Positions 49,408 to 62,073 of a stretch of DNA of 64,000 nt are shown here, piece after piece. The position numbers were made by a program, and so were the translations under genes. The notes beneath the pieces were generated by a model that worked only from the letters and a program-made list of their open reading frames with translations, did not search any database and was not told the DNA's origin. Location of the stretch: the NCBI RefSeq assembly GCF_030272615.1, contig NC_081414.1, positions 825,014,396 to 825,078,395 of the forward strand, in the 5' to 3' direction. Every line of letters begins with the position of its first letter. Position 1 is the first letter of the stretch. This DNA is from Cryptomeria japonica (taxonomy: Eukaryota > Streptophyta > Pinopsida > Cupressales > Cupressaceae).

Positions 49408-50365
49408 TGTTGATGTGTGTTTTATGCACATAACATTTCAGAATAAAATACCAAAGTAATTTACCCTCTCTTGAACAAAATCACCTCAGATGCTAAGGGT
49501 AAGATCAACTAAAATGATTCCAAGGTTTCTACATGTCAAATCTTGACAAGTGGGTAACTCAATGGTCGATGTGAATTGTTGTGTTCACTTGGGGACTTAC
49601 AGAAATGTTAGGATTATCTTCTTTGATCATGAAATATGTGGAATAGGTGTGCTGACAACTTAGGATTTAGCAATGTAGTTCCAGACTTAATTCTTACTAA
49701 AAAATAGGCAAAATGAATAGGGTTCAGGAAATCTACTCTAAGCCTAGGAATGTAGGAAATGATGAACAAATTTAGTGGAATCAAACTAGGCAAGGTCTCA
49801 CAAACAAGTATTGACACAAGCTTAGTGCAATCGTCTAAGGTATACTCAAGGATTTTCAGACTATTACCATCAAATGTTGACACCATCCAAGTTGATGCTT
49901 GTCAAGGGATGCGTAATCGTTGAAGTTTTGCTTACTCAAATTTCCAGTCGACCACACAAGGCGCACTTACCAACGGCAAGAGGCTAGTGGTATGGATTAA
50001 AGATTCCACACAAATATATTCAACAAATCTTTCACTCAATCTAATAAACATGAAAACAAATTCTAATCTAACTTGGAGGAATTGAGAACCATGAATGCAA
50101 AGACAACATTTGAAGAGAAAAATCACCAACAATTGAACAATGATTTAGATTCAAATAGCTGCAGCATATATCAACAATTCTACAAAAAAACTCTCTTACA
50201 AATGAGAGACAAGGAGGTATATATAGAGTCTCATACAAAATGGATGGCCAAGATTAAAACTAAATCAAGGGCCAAAATCATGCCAACAAAACCCTAGAAT
50301 TGCTCTAATTAGGGTTTACATCAAAAATGGTGCCACCAACATATGGCCCAATAAAAAGATACCTA

Positions 50366-53300
50366 GTCATCAAATAAGGAATCTTCTAGAAGATTCCTCC
50401 TTGCATCTCTCTCTCTCCTAGCATACTCCAAGAATCTAGCCAATACAGAATCTAACTCTTCCATGGAAATGCTAGGTAAGGTATCTTGTTGCAAATCAAT
50501 CACGTCCAATGAATCCGAGCAAGCGTACAAAGTGTTCTCCCAATCTGGCATGAGCTTCTGCGAACTATGAACATGAATCAACAAAGAGACCAAATCATCC
50601 ATCTGACTCTTCTTCAAAGAGTCCAACTGACAAAAATACATAAGTTTCATCTTGTCTCTTAATTCGGCTAAGTGTAAACCACTAGCATCACTAACATCAA
50701 CACCCAATAACTCCTCAATCGAGGCAAGGATCTTCATTTGAATGTCCTGAATCAATCCTTCCATCTATGTACAACTTAGTTGGGCGCTCTCATAAGTTGA
50801 TTTCTTCATGGCCAATGAACAATACCATCCATGGAAATCGTACCTATCTCCACTATGCACAATGCTTTCACTGATCAACGTGGACTTAGGAATCTTCTTC
50901 AAAGCTCTGAGGCGTGGAATAGTCTTCTCCTGAATAGGCTAGAATTCTTCCAAAACTCCCTCCAAATACTGGATTCTAAACATGAGCCCTATTGTTCTAT
51001 CATATGCCTGGACAAACTGAGTAAGGAAATCATCTGCCTGTTTTCTTGCACTCTCAGTCCACTTCTCCACCTCCGAGAGTGTATCTCTCGCTGCCTCATA
51101 GTGTGAATGTAGTCCATGATCAACTGCAATAGGGGAAATAAGGGTGGGATTCTCACGCCTTATCCCCGCAATATACTCTCTAAGTCTGATATTCTCTTCT
51201 TTGTACTTCTCCTTCTCTTCAATTTCTCTATCTAACCTTGCGTTGATCGCCCTAAGGTTATCACCAACCTCCTGAAACTCTTACTCTCTTATAGTACGAC
51301 CAAGAGCAACTGAAGTAATCTGGAAATCCATAGGAGTAGCAATGTCCGTCGTCATACCTCCAACAGGAACAGCCACCTACGCAATCCGCATTCCTGTCTC
51401 ATCTCTAGCTATGTGTGACAAAATCTCAACTCTCTTGGGTTCTTTCTCCTTATTGCTCCTAGCTAAGTAGTCATCAATGTTATCAATAGGTTGTACCTCT
51501 ATCATCTTCTTACTTTTTTCCATACTTTTCATCAACCAATTAGGAATAGCGGCCATCTCCATACCATCATCGAGACACATATCTTGATCAAGCCCTCTCA
51601 ATGCCGAGATATCATCATCATCATCATTAGAATTACTCTTGGTCAAATCCTATCTCATTTCTCAAACTTACTTCCAAAAGGACAGTAGAGGATCCTGGTT
51701 GATCATCATTCTCATTTGGTGGAGCAGATGTCGTTGTAGCATGTAAATCCTGAATATTCTCTAATAGTATCACTGTGTTGGAACATTGTCGGGTCTCCTT
51801 ATTCTGTTCTGTTATTTCAGCTTCCTTAATTGATGAGACACTGAGAGGGGGTGAAAGAATGATAGGTGAAGGAATGATAGTCTTTTGTTTCTTCTTCTTG
51901 ACCTCCTCAATCTTCTTCCCTCTGGCCTTGACTCCTCCAGGCGTGTTTTTCCTTCTCTTGGGAGCTTGACTCTCTTCATCTGCATGAATCTTGACATCAC
52001 TGATAATCATCTGATCATCTTCGGAAGTAGATTCTTTTGGCTTCAACTTTTCATAAGTGAAGGAAATGCCCATGTCAACTAACTTATTCATCTGAATATC
52101 CACCCATGTACGGGAGAAACTCAAGACCTCTCTCATCAATATCTTTAAATCTATCTCTTATGATTCTGACCAATTAGGCAATAAGATTGCCTTCTTCATT
52201 TCATTTTTAAACTGTGGATGCGTATGATCCCTGTCATCTAACACCTGATCAGGAATGAGGAAAAGTCCACATTTCCTCATGAAATCCACTGACATTCTGG
52301 ACCACATTCATCTCTTCACTGCTTGCTCGTCCATCAGGTTGGTCCAATAATCTTCTATGTTTGTCTTGTGGATGAACTTCTCTCCCCTGATCCTTCCAAC
52401 TTTCTTATCTGGATCAAATCTTTCTCTTTTCTTGAAGGTTGCAAATCAATAGAATGCAAGCTCCTCACTCGCAATGCTAGCGGCTAAGGCAGACTAGCAA
52501 ACCTCCAACATCTTCCCAACTGAAATAGGGAATGCCATGCCTGTCCTATGCTTCTCTTTCTGAAGGGAATCAAACTCTAAAAGTTGTCTCACCACTTCCA
52601 ACAAGATCATTCTGTCGGAAGGATACCTAGGAAGCCTATAGGGTTTGGATTGAAACCCATGAATCCTAAGATAAGTGAAAGTGGGAAACTGTATATACCA
52701 TGATCCATATTTCTTTATTAGCTTTGTTGCCTCCTTGGACAACCTCCTGTGGATTCCGCCTTGCAGCATCTGCATAATGTACATTGTGAATACATCATTC
52801 GCTCTCTTATAATCTTCAATTCTATACATGTTTAGCTGGGGATAGCACTCATAACTCCTGAATTGTCCTTGCCCATTCCCGACTTCACCTCTGCGTATCA
52901 AACCTTTGTATGTAACAAACCGTGCAAGCAGGTATACCAAGTAGGAAGTCATCTACATTCCTCGGTTGAAAGTCCAAATTGTCACTTATGATTCTAGACC
53001 AATTTATCAACGTCCCTCTAAGATAATCCTAGATGAAGTAGAACATCCATCCATCGTATATTGCACCCTGCGGCATCCCCATCACTCTGTTAAGCAGTAA
53101 TACTAAGTCACTATATTCCTCTTTGAAGTATGTGCACATGAGTGTCTTGGGAGCCTTTGAATGATGAAGCCTAGGCTCGATCATCCACTCTTTGTTTACG
53201 ACATTTTTACACGCATCCATCTTCTTCGTGTATCGATCTTCACATTCATCCTTAGTTGCATTCTTCATATCTGCTCCACGTGGAATTTCAAACACCTCAA

Positions 53301-53658
53301 CAATCGCATCCTCAGGAAGGTAGGCAATGACAACGCCCTTAGGACTCTTGATCATTCGCGAGCGAGGATCATAACATCATGAACACTCCAGGATAAGCTC
53401 ACTGCACTGTATGGACTGTGGGAATCCAACGCCTTGAAAAATACCACTCTTCATAATGTTTACATACGTTGAGGAAGGAATCTGATTTCCAACTTCGAAC
53501 ATCCGTTGTCGCATCAAGTTCAGGCTTAGGAAATGCATGTTCGTATCCGTAATTTCCTACCATCTAGATGACATCTTGGATTCTAGATAGAATCCAGCGA
53601 ATCCAATCTCCACAATTCTCTGTTGTTCTCTTCTTTCCTTAAATCTGGACTTCGACAT
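50366..53658 (-). pseudogene. Antisense coding region inside the 7-kb LTR unit, broken
   Basis: Minus-strand coding-like sequence fills about 3.3 kb, starting at an ATG (53658-53656; MSKSRFKERREQQRI). Its pieces include a globular-looking part with an aromatic, basic stretch (SYECYPQLNMYRIEDYKRAN), a lysine-rich patch (ARGKKIEEVKKKKQK), an acidic stretch (SNSNDDDDDISALRGLDQD) and helical segments near the end (ELRDKMKLMYFCQLDSLKKS). I recognise no enzyme motif. The layout resembles the accessory region at 31-1850. It looks broken, with at least five breaks. It runs opposite to the unit's TATA-like box. Function unknown; a retroelement accessory protein is the best guess. Confidence 0.5.
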
Positions 53659-55235
53659 CGTACCTGTACGAAGCTTGATGTTAGAACTTAGAAAAAAATA
53701 CAATATTCTTAATAAAATTCCTGACTTCTTAATGCTTTACGATAATTAGGGTATGGAAAACAGGAAAATGGTCCACACTCTAGGTAGATTTTAACAATTT
53801 TAAATACAAAATGTGACAAGATTAGGGTATGAAACCCTCATGAAATCAACACCTCCTTATACTTTGAAATTTTGTGCAAATTATAGTGCAAAGGAGTATA
53901 CCGGATCAAGAGTGACTAAGGAAAGGTGTGAAAAATTGTGTTTTCACACAAAATTATGTCTGAGGACACCTTCTGAAGTCAACAATGGAGGTCAACAAAA
54001 TCTGAAGACAACCTGCAACTGTACAAATTAACCTTTCAAAACAAGTTGCAATCACCTAAATGTGCATAAATTTGATGGAAAACAACTTAGATAATGAAAG
54101 CAAATCAAGCCCAGGAAACATGGTGTGGCTGGTAAAAGGTAAATTTTCTGACAAGCAGCCATGGCGAAGTTGCAGACCTGTAACATCCCTCAAATGGTCA
54201 AGTGATTGACTGAAAATGACTTGAAAACTCTCCCAAAGGCAAATCGTTAAGTTTGGAGTTGGCTGGCAATGACAGGTTTAAGTCTGAAAAATGAATGTAT
54301 AGCCAACAATGAAGCTCACTCTCGCTGCAATAATGGCATTTAAGCTCAGATCTAAGAAATGACAAGAAGTAAGGAGCAATGGGAGTATCAAGCATGCATG
54401 GAATTCATCAAAATATGCCCCCAAAACACTTGCCAAATAAAAATCGAATTTTCCCAACTATGGCATCAAAGTTCAGATTTGAGGAATGACTTCAATGTGC
54501 ACGCAATCTGCCAACAATGGTCTGAGAACAGCAGGTAGAATGGCGATATCAAGGAAACTTGTCAAAGTTTTGGAATGCAAGAACAAATTGCCCTTCACCA
54601 AAATCGTGGATTTCTCCAAAAATGGCGAACTTTGACCAAAAAATCGTGGCATGAAAGGTCTTCAATGGCAGCAAATCAGTCTGATAACAGCAGCAAAAAT
54701 GGCAGCCCCAAAGAAAATCGCCAACTTAGAGGTAAGAGCCCTCTAAAATCATCAAAGTAGCCAAACTAGAAAAAATTGCTAACTCCCAAAAAATCGAAAA
54801 TCTGAAACAATGGAGTCAAGGAACTTCAATGGCAGCAATGGAGTGAATTGCCAAGCTGCAAAAAATGGAGGAATAAATGGAAGTCTTCAATCAGCCACTC
54901 CAAAACACTTCATCAAAAAAAAATCGCCAATAGGAGAGAAAATCGCCCTTGCATGGAAACACCTGGCAAACTTAATAATAAAATAATGCTGGACTTCTCT
55001 CTTTAAACTTGCTTTCATCATCAAATCTCACCATACAAGTAATGTGGGATAAAACACTTGTTCTTATACTTGCTTGGGTGAAACTGATTTTCTTCTAGAA
55101 GGTTGAAAACATTAAATGCTTATTGCAAATCATTTAATTGTTTTTTTAAATTTATTAAATAATCGTTGCTTTAAAAAAAAAATTTAAAACAAGGCTCACT
55201 TTATTAAAATATTGCAATTTAAATCAAAATTTGAG

Positions 55236-55860
55236 CCACTTGGGAAAATCGATCCAAGTAGGGATTTAAAAAAAAAATCCCATCAAAATCATTTAAAACA
55301 TCAAAATATTCCCCATAAGGGAAAATGGATCTTAGTATGGACAAAATTTCCCAACAAAATCCATCAAAATGCACACAAAATGGGGCTAGGGGAAAATCGA
55401 CCTTAGTCTAGATGAAAATCCAGACTTAAAAATCACTTCATTCACTCAAACTACCCCTTGGTGGAAAATTGACCTCAGTTTGGATGAAAATCCAGACTTA
55501 AAATCATTAAAAATGCTCTCAATGGAAAATCGCCTTTAGTCTGAACTGAGAGTCTGCACAAAAATCCTCAAAACTCGTCATGAAAGACCTGGTGGAAAAT
55601 CGACCCAAGTGTGGAATGTCATCCGCAATTCCATCCATACTTCCCTGGTGAAAAAACGTGGGTAATCAGGATAAATCTTGGCACTTAGTCAAAATTTCAT
55701 GCATCCAAGGGAAAAACGACCCTAGTATGGATTCATAGTGGTGGAAAAATGGAGCAAGTATGGATTCCAAGGGAAATCCATGTCCAGTCTGGATTCTGAG
55801 AGGGGAAAACCATGGGTAGTCAAGAATATGAGGGGAAAAGCACCTCTAGTATGGAATTTT
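55236..55860. repeat. Dispersed ~30-bp repeat in the 7-kb unit
   Basis: About eleven diverged copies of a GGGAAAATCGACCTTAGTMT-like word followed by GGAT occur every 45-80 bp. They stand between the antisense start codon and the unit's end, where copies A and B carry the hairpin array. Confidence 0.7.
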
Positions 55861-56371
55861 ACCTTTTAACCCTTAGGATATGGATTTTCATCCAGAAACT
55901 GATGATTTTTCCACTCAGAATCACTTAGAAACTTCGAAACTCAATAAAACTCAACTGGACTTAGGCAAATTCATCAAAAATTGGAGCGTAACACAAGGAA
56001 ATCTATCGAGATAAAGTGCGAAATCAACTTGAATAACTCTCTAGGAGTGAGAAAACAACTCCAAAAAGTCTGAAAACACCTTAGCACTTAAAATTACCGA
56101 CGAGGACATTTAAAAACACGTTAACGCTCCAAAAGGGTCTACACTTAGACAAAACTAGGGTCATTTAAAAATCTCAATTTTCACACGCTTGATCCTATAA
56201 TCTCAAAACCCTAAACGACACTAGGCATGATCAAAACTCCGAGACTCGGGCACAAGAAACACAAAATTGCCCATTAAGAAGCCAAAACCTTAACCTAACA
56301 ACACAAAAAGCAGGAAAAGAGGGGGTCCTCGTTAGCAATGGGGCGATGTGCGAAAAGGTCACAACACCCCC

Positions 56372-56626
56372 TTACCCTTTTTATTACCCCTTACACCTCC
56401 CACTCCACTTTATTCCCCAACATATCCTAACTCCTTCCATTACCCCTTATACCTCCCACATCCTAGACCTCCTCACCCCACTGTAGCACTCACTCTACCT
56501 ATTTCCCCACATCTATATCCCTTATGTCTCCCTTTAGCCAACATCTTTTTCTTCCCTTCCTCACGTGGCACTTCCCCTACCACTCTTATCTTCCCTCACA
56601 TTTCCATTCATCACCTTTTTGGGCCC
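56372..56626. repeat. G-depleted tract, right part
   Basis: Continuation of 48964-49407 on the other side of the 7-kb unit, again nearly free of G (CTTACCCTTTTTATTACCCC style). It ends in GGCCC, the target copy of solo LTR B. Confidence 0.8.
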
Positions 56627-57808
56627 TGTTGACGTGTATTTTGTACACTATCAAACACAGAATAAAATACCTAAAGGTACCTTATCCTCTCTTGAGTAAA
56701 GTCGCTAACTGCTGAAGATATCGCAAGAAGGATCAGTTAGGATGACTCCAATGTTCTTTTTAGTAGGGTCTCTACGTGTGGATAAGCTCCAATGGTATGA
56801 TGTGATTTGCTGGAATCACAAGGGGACTTACATTTGATGATTGAACTTCTGATCTGCTTTGCTGGAACACAGGCTCTTACTAGCTTAGATTTGAAAAAAT
56901 GGAAAAAGGATGAGGGCGAAGAGAGGATCTAATCCTAATACTAAGAATGTAGGAGCAATGATTGATCTTTGATGAAACTCTAACTAGGTCTTGTTTTGAC
57001 ATCGCAGGACCATCTCCACAAGGCTAGTGCGATCTTCGAAGGGAAGCTTTATGATGTTCAAATCATCACTGCAGGCATAGACACCATCAGGTTGATGCAT
57101 ATCAATGAAGAAGCGACAGTTGAAGTTAGGCTTAAGCTGAATGATTCCAGTTGACTACGCAAGGCAAGTCTGCAATCAACAAACTGCTAGTAGTATGGAT
57201 GTACGAATTCCACCATCAATCAAGCACATTTCTTCCACTCATCTAATAACATGAAATCAAATACGAGAAGTATAAAGACCATGCAAATTGTCGAATCGAC
57301 CCATAAATTTCACCATTTCTTCAATGAAGTTACAAGTCTTTTACAACAACCTCTTGGCAACAATCTTTGCCTTCTCTCTCTACTCTACTCTAATTGCTAT
57401 TCTATCAACTATATTCTAACTCTTGCAACTATCTTCTAACTCTCTAGCTATTGCTAATTAGCCTTTACAAATGAAATGCCAGGGCTTATATAGTGCCCAC
57501 AATACAATTCGATGGCTTAGATCAATTCGAGATCAATGGCCAAGATTTTACAATGAAAACCCTAATTAGGGTTTGTTACAACCATTACATAACATTTAAT
57601 GCTTGACCAATGATATAATTGTATTGCTTGGACACATGTCCTCTCTGGAAAATTCCACCAATGGATAGCTGGGGTAGGTACATCGGAGTTTGTGCCACCT
57701 TCCATGAGTTAGGTACATTGAATCTGGACATGCTGAGGTGGACCACACTGACTGGAGGAGTGATGACTGGGATGCCACCTCATCTGACACTTGTAACTTG
57801 GTAGATTT

Positions 57809-58063
57809 TCAACTTGATGTTGTTGAGAAGCTATCTTTAATTAACTCTTCTGGAATTATTTGCTTCTTCAACGAACCCTTTGCTTTGACTTCTTGTGTCC
57901 TTGATTTGCAGGATGATGATGTACCTCGCCTTGGAATGCTGGATTGGAAGACGCCGCCCTTGTCCTTGCTTGACCGTCCTTGAGGAGACCGTCCTTGATC
58001 TGGCTTGATTTTCCTTGAGGAGAACCTTCCGACTTGCAGATCCTTCGAGCTTGGAGTCGCCAT
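57809..58063 (-). pseudogene. Short minus-strand reading frame in LTR copy B
   Basis: 84 codons starting MATPSSKDLQVGRF, rich in S, K, R and Q with no recognised domain. A start codon in the same sequence context (GATGGCGACTCC) is conserved in copy A (ATG at 38997) with a different continuation. The 7-kb unit has its long antisense coding region starting at the comparable place. This may be what remains of that gene, or a chance frame. It is K/R-rich and unlikely to be an enzyme. Confidence 0.3.
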
Positions 58064-58887
58064 CTTGATACCTACACAACATTTCAAAATTAGTAATATA
58101 TTTTGCAACGTGGAAATATAGACTAGAAAGAGGATTTAAGTTTTAAATTAGGAAACCTCATGATAAATCTTTGAATTATCATTTCCTAAATTTACTAAGC
58201 CACTTGAGATTGAAAATTGAAAATTTAACATTGAGACTAGGAGAATCTCGCCATACCTCCACTTGGGAATTAACTCCAAGAAAAGATGCAAAATTGAGCA
58301 AGTTTGCTAGGCAAAATCGAAATTTGAAGCTTTCAATGTGATCCTCCTCTAGCGAACGCCTTCCTTGTCAATTTCACCACCTTTGGGGGGCTCTTCAACG
58401 TCTTGATGGCAAATTTGCTCCACTTCAAACCAAGTTCGCACTCCCCTTGAATGGAAATTTCGCACCTTTCCTCAATGAAATTCGCACTTCCTCCTTGTCT
58501 TCTCCAAATCGCATGCAAAGGAAGTTTGAATGATGATTTGAAAATGAAATAACTCACCCCTCCTTTATAGGCGCTCACCCTCTCATTTACCTCTAGGTCG
58601 ACTTTGTAAAAATAAGGCAATTAAAACAAATTTCAAATAGAAATCAAGGCCGACTTTTATAAAATATAATCCAAGCGCACCAATTTTATTAAAATTAATA
58701 ATTAATTAAAATGCCTTCGTGATTAATTTTTTTGAAAAAGGCAAAATTTAATTAATAAATGTTTCATGCGCTATTTTTAAATACCAATTTAATTAAATCT
58801 TTCACATTTTTATCGAATTTGGCATTTTAATGTAATTCGAAAATATTGGCGCCTAAGCATGGGAGGAATAAGGGACACTAACCATAT

Positions 58888-60037
58888 CGCTCTGGTCCCT
58901 GGGAGAGGGATAGGAGCGAACTTTGAATCCTAGCTCAAATTTGTCATTTTTTAACCTCAACTCCTTGTTCATCACCTTTCTAATGACGTTTTCAATCTTG
59001 TGTAACTTTGATTTGATGTAGTTTTTGAAAGAAATGACCAGTCTAATGAATATCGCCCTGGTCCTTGACTGAAGGACAGGAGCGAACTTTGGTTTATGGT
59101 GCAAATCTTCCATCATATTGATATCAAATTGTCTTCAAGGCGTAAAATGATGTCCTTTGTTCCTTCTTGAACGTATGAAATGGGAGTGACATTCAACATT
59201 TAAGCACATTTAGACATTTTGCTCTGGTCCTCGACTGGAGGACAGGAGCGAACTTCCATTTATAAGCCCATTCGTGCTTTGCCAATCTTCAAACTTGTCT
59301 TCAATGGACTTGTCATGCTCCCTTTCACTTATCTTCGACATGAAATTCGTTTCGACTTGGCGAGAAATTTGTCTAAGGAAGAAATCGCTCTGGTCCCTTG
59401 GAGAGGGACAGGAGCACCTAGGACAATATGGCCTTCACTTGGCGTCTTGCAATCTTCAAATTATCTTCAATGGATTCGTTATGCCCCTTTTGCTTGCCCC
59501 AAACTTAAAACTTACTTGATCTTCGCCCAAAACCTGTCTTATAAGGAAAATCGCTCTGGTCCCTGAGAGAGGGACGGGAGCTATCACTTAAATTCGCCCT
59601 GGTCCCTTGGTGAGGGACAGGAGCGATTTTGCTTCTAGGGTCAATTTTCTTCGCGAAGACACTTCCAAATTATATTCAACTGATGAAACATATCTCCTTG
59701 GTTCTCCTCAAATTGTCAAATTGTTCAAATCTTTCAAGGACAAGGCAATTTTGGATTTCAAGCTCTGGTCCTTCAGTGAGGGACAGGAGCGAATTTGACC
59801 TTCTAGGCAAAAACTTCATCATTTCATCGTTTTTGATCAAGTCTGGATGCTCTATCATGCTCATTTCGTCCTTCACCATGCCTTTGATGTCTCAATTTGT
59901 CCAAACAAGGTCAGGAATGACTCCACTAAGCTTTTTCGCTCTGGACCCTTGGTGAGGGACACGAGCGATTCGCCTTGGACCCTTGGAGAGGGACAGGAGC
60001 GCTTTTCGCTCTGGACCCTCAGTGAAGGACAGGAGCG
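58888..60037. repeat. 166-bp-phased hairpin array, copy B
   Basis: Hairpins start at about 58888, 59054, 59220, 59386, 59552, 59595, 59761, 59937, 59971 and 60007: five of nine steps are exactly 166. The 43-bp doublet and the 176-34-36 closing cluster have the same place as in copy A. Stem variants include GTCCCT/AGGGAC, GTCCTT/AAGGAC (59054) and GTCCTC/GAGGAC (59220). Confidence 0.9.
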
Positions 60038-60436
60038 AAATTTGACTTTTCGAACGCTCTATCAGGACAATTTTAATGGAATATAACATTTAAGTATAAG
60101 AACTTATACTTTAAGTTATATTCCATATATACTTTCAGGATGTTTGAGAGTGGTTTCAGACCTCCAGGAGTTATATTGCAAAATCTAGTTTTTTGAGGTT
60201 TTTCAGTTTCCAGACTTAGTCAAATTCAGGATCAGGACATTCCAGACTTAGCCAAATTTCAGGATCAGGACATCACTCAAGCCGGACTTGCTATCCTATT
60301 GATCTCCCCGACAGCACTCAAAATGCAAAAGCCAGCTAACAAAACCCTAAAAGACCAAAAAACAAACCCTAAAAAGCAAAAAAGCAAGGGTCCCCATTTG
60401 CAATGGGGCGATGTGTGAAAACGTCACAACAGGCCC

Positions 60437-62073
60437 CACTTTAAACTCAAAATGGAGAATTAAATGAGGTTTTTAAGGACTTTCCTTGCTGGGACCCACC
60501 GAGCTTTAGCTTGGAGATTTTAAGTGTTTTAATTACCTGTCATGCCACATACTACTTGGGCCCCACAAGCTTTTGAAGTAGAAATTTAAAAAGTTTTTTT
60601 ATATTAACAATGCAATTTTATATGCTGGACCCCACCCAACTCTAAGGTGGAAGACAAAGTTTGAAGCATCCACCTCACCATCTCTTTAGACCCCAAAAAA
60701 GCTCCAGCATATGCCACGATGAGACATAAGGCAAGAGATGGCAGCATTAAATAAACAAGCTGGCTTCTGAAGTGAAAGATGTGTCACATGAACAAAACAT
60801 TGGAGGGGATTTAAATTCAAAATCAGATCATAAGAAGAGCACAAGTAAATAACAAGATAAAGGTACGAACTCATATTTGAATTGAGGTAAACAGATTCCA
60901 AGGAGCATTCAGGAGGTGCAGGCCTGAGTGAATTCATAGACATTTTTAGGACTGAGATTCATGAGCAGAGATAAGGAGAACTCCATCTGATTTTTAGGGC
61001 AAATTTCTTCCATGATCAAGGTGAATTCTCAGTCAAACATTGAGGCAAAGTCTTGAGGTTTGTTTTGATGCAATTTTGGAGGTGAATGTGAGACAAGGCA
61101 TTCTGTTTTGTGTTTTACCCCATATTATATGAATCTCCTCAAAGTTCTATTATTCTGCACACAGCCTCTCCAAAATCTGAAATGCATACAAAAGTGAATC
61201 AGAGAAGCAGGTTACAGCAAAGATGCAAATAAATCATGGCAGATCCTGAGACAAGGATATCAGATTTCAGAAGAAATTAGATTCAATAACAGAACAGCAG
61301 ATGTGAATTTTTGCCAGGTTTCAATAAAAGGAGGGGCTTATGAAAAAGTTTGTTGTTAATGGTTTTGGGTAGATAACGATGGTCATGAATGTTGTTAAGC
61401 TATGAACTAACATTTCTATTGTCTCAGTTACTTGTATCTTATTTTCATTCTCAAGTTTTGATTCGGGATGTTCTTTTTTGTGTGAGATTACAAGATGATG
61501 ACGAACTAAGAATGGAGACTCCTCAACACAAGGGATTCAAGATCAATCACAGGGGTAGGAAATTGATCTTCCTTAGAAGATGAAAGTTGAAAACTCTCAA
61601 GTCACAAAGATGAAGGTTGAACAGAGCAAGAGATGAAGCTTGTTAGAAGGAAGAGAGAAAGATGAAACCCTCAGGCTGCAAAGATGAAAGTTGGTAAATT
61701 ATTCAGTAAGATGTAGCTGTGCAGGATACCAAGTTCGTTGGAGAAGACAAGTTGAAATTAGAACTTCTAAAAAATCTGAGATGAAACCGGCTCCAACATA
61801 CATAGCTGAAGGATGGAATCAGTAATGGCAAAACTCAAACCTCCAAAGAGATGAGTCAAACAACTAAGGCGAATCTGAAATAGATCTGAACATGAACAGC
61901 TGGTAAGTGAATGAAATCGGCCTTTTCACAAAAATGAGAACATGTACCTCACTCACAAGTTGGAGAGAAATCTGTCAAGATCCCGTACCTTGCAAAGGAC
62001 ATAGATCGAATTTCTTCACAAGGACATGTACCTTCCTAAGGGTCCAAAGCGAATTTTTGCCAAGATGTGTACC
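60437..62073. other. Unassigned DNA between two long-LTR copies
   Basis: No gene recognised. It starts with GACCCCAC-like words and becomes AG-rich. It may be the body of another old LTR element, but no ends or motifs were found. Confidence 0.35.

Larger units (their letters stand above)
49408..56366 (+). mobile_element. 7-kb TG...CA unit (long-LTR relative), TSD CCCCC
   Basis: Starts TGTTGATGTG and ends GGTCACAACA, with CCCCC on both sides (49403-49407, 56367-56371). The first ~900 bp (including CCAGTCGACCACACAAGGC, a TATATATAG at about 50218-50227 and the AACCCTAATTAGGG-like leader) and the last ~150 bp correspond in order to copies A and B. The middle differs: it holds a ~3.3-kb coding region on the minus strand (50366-53658) and another set of dispersed short repeats (55236-55860). 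No internal LTR pair is seen, so it is best read as a solo LTR of an unusually long subfamily. An unrecognised nested insertion is the alternative. Confidence 0.7.
56627..60431 (+). mobile_element. Long solo LTR, copy B (3805 bp), TSD GGCCC
   Basis: Starts TGTTGACGTG and ends CGTCACAACA with GGCCC on both sides (56622-56626, 60432-60436). Same order as copy A: TATA-like CTTATATAG (about 57485-57493), minus-strand start codon (58063), hairpin array (58888-60037), tandem repeat (about two units) and terminal hairpin CCCCATT-TGC-AATGGGG. The different target copies show that A and B are independent insertions, not the two ends of one element. Confidence 0.87.

Noticed and set aside
37499-60431. 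Copies A and B as the two LTRs of a single 23-kb element
   Set aside because: Each has its own perfect 5-bp target duplication (CAATG and GGCCC), so they are separate solo LTRs.
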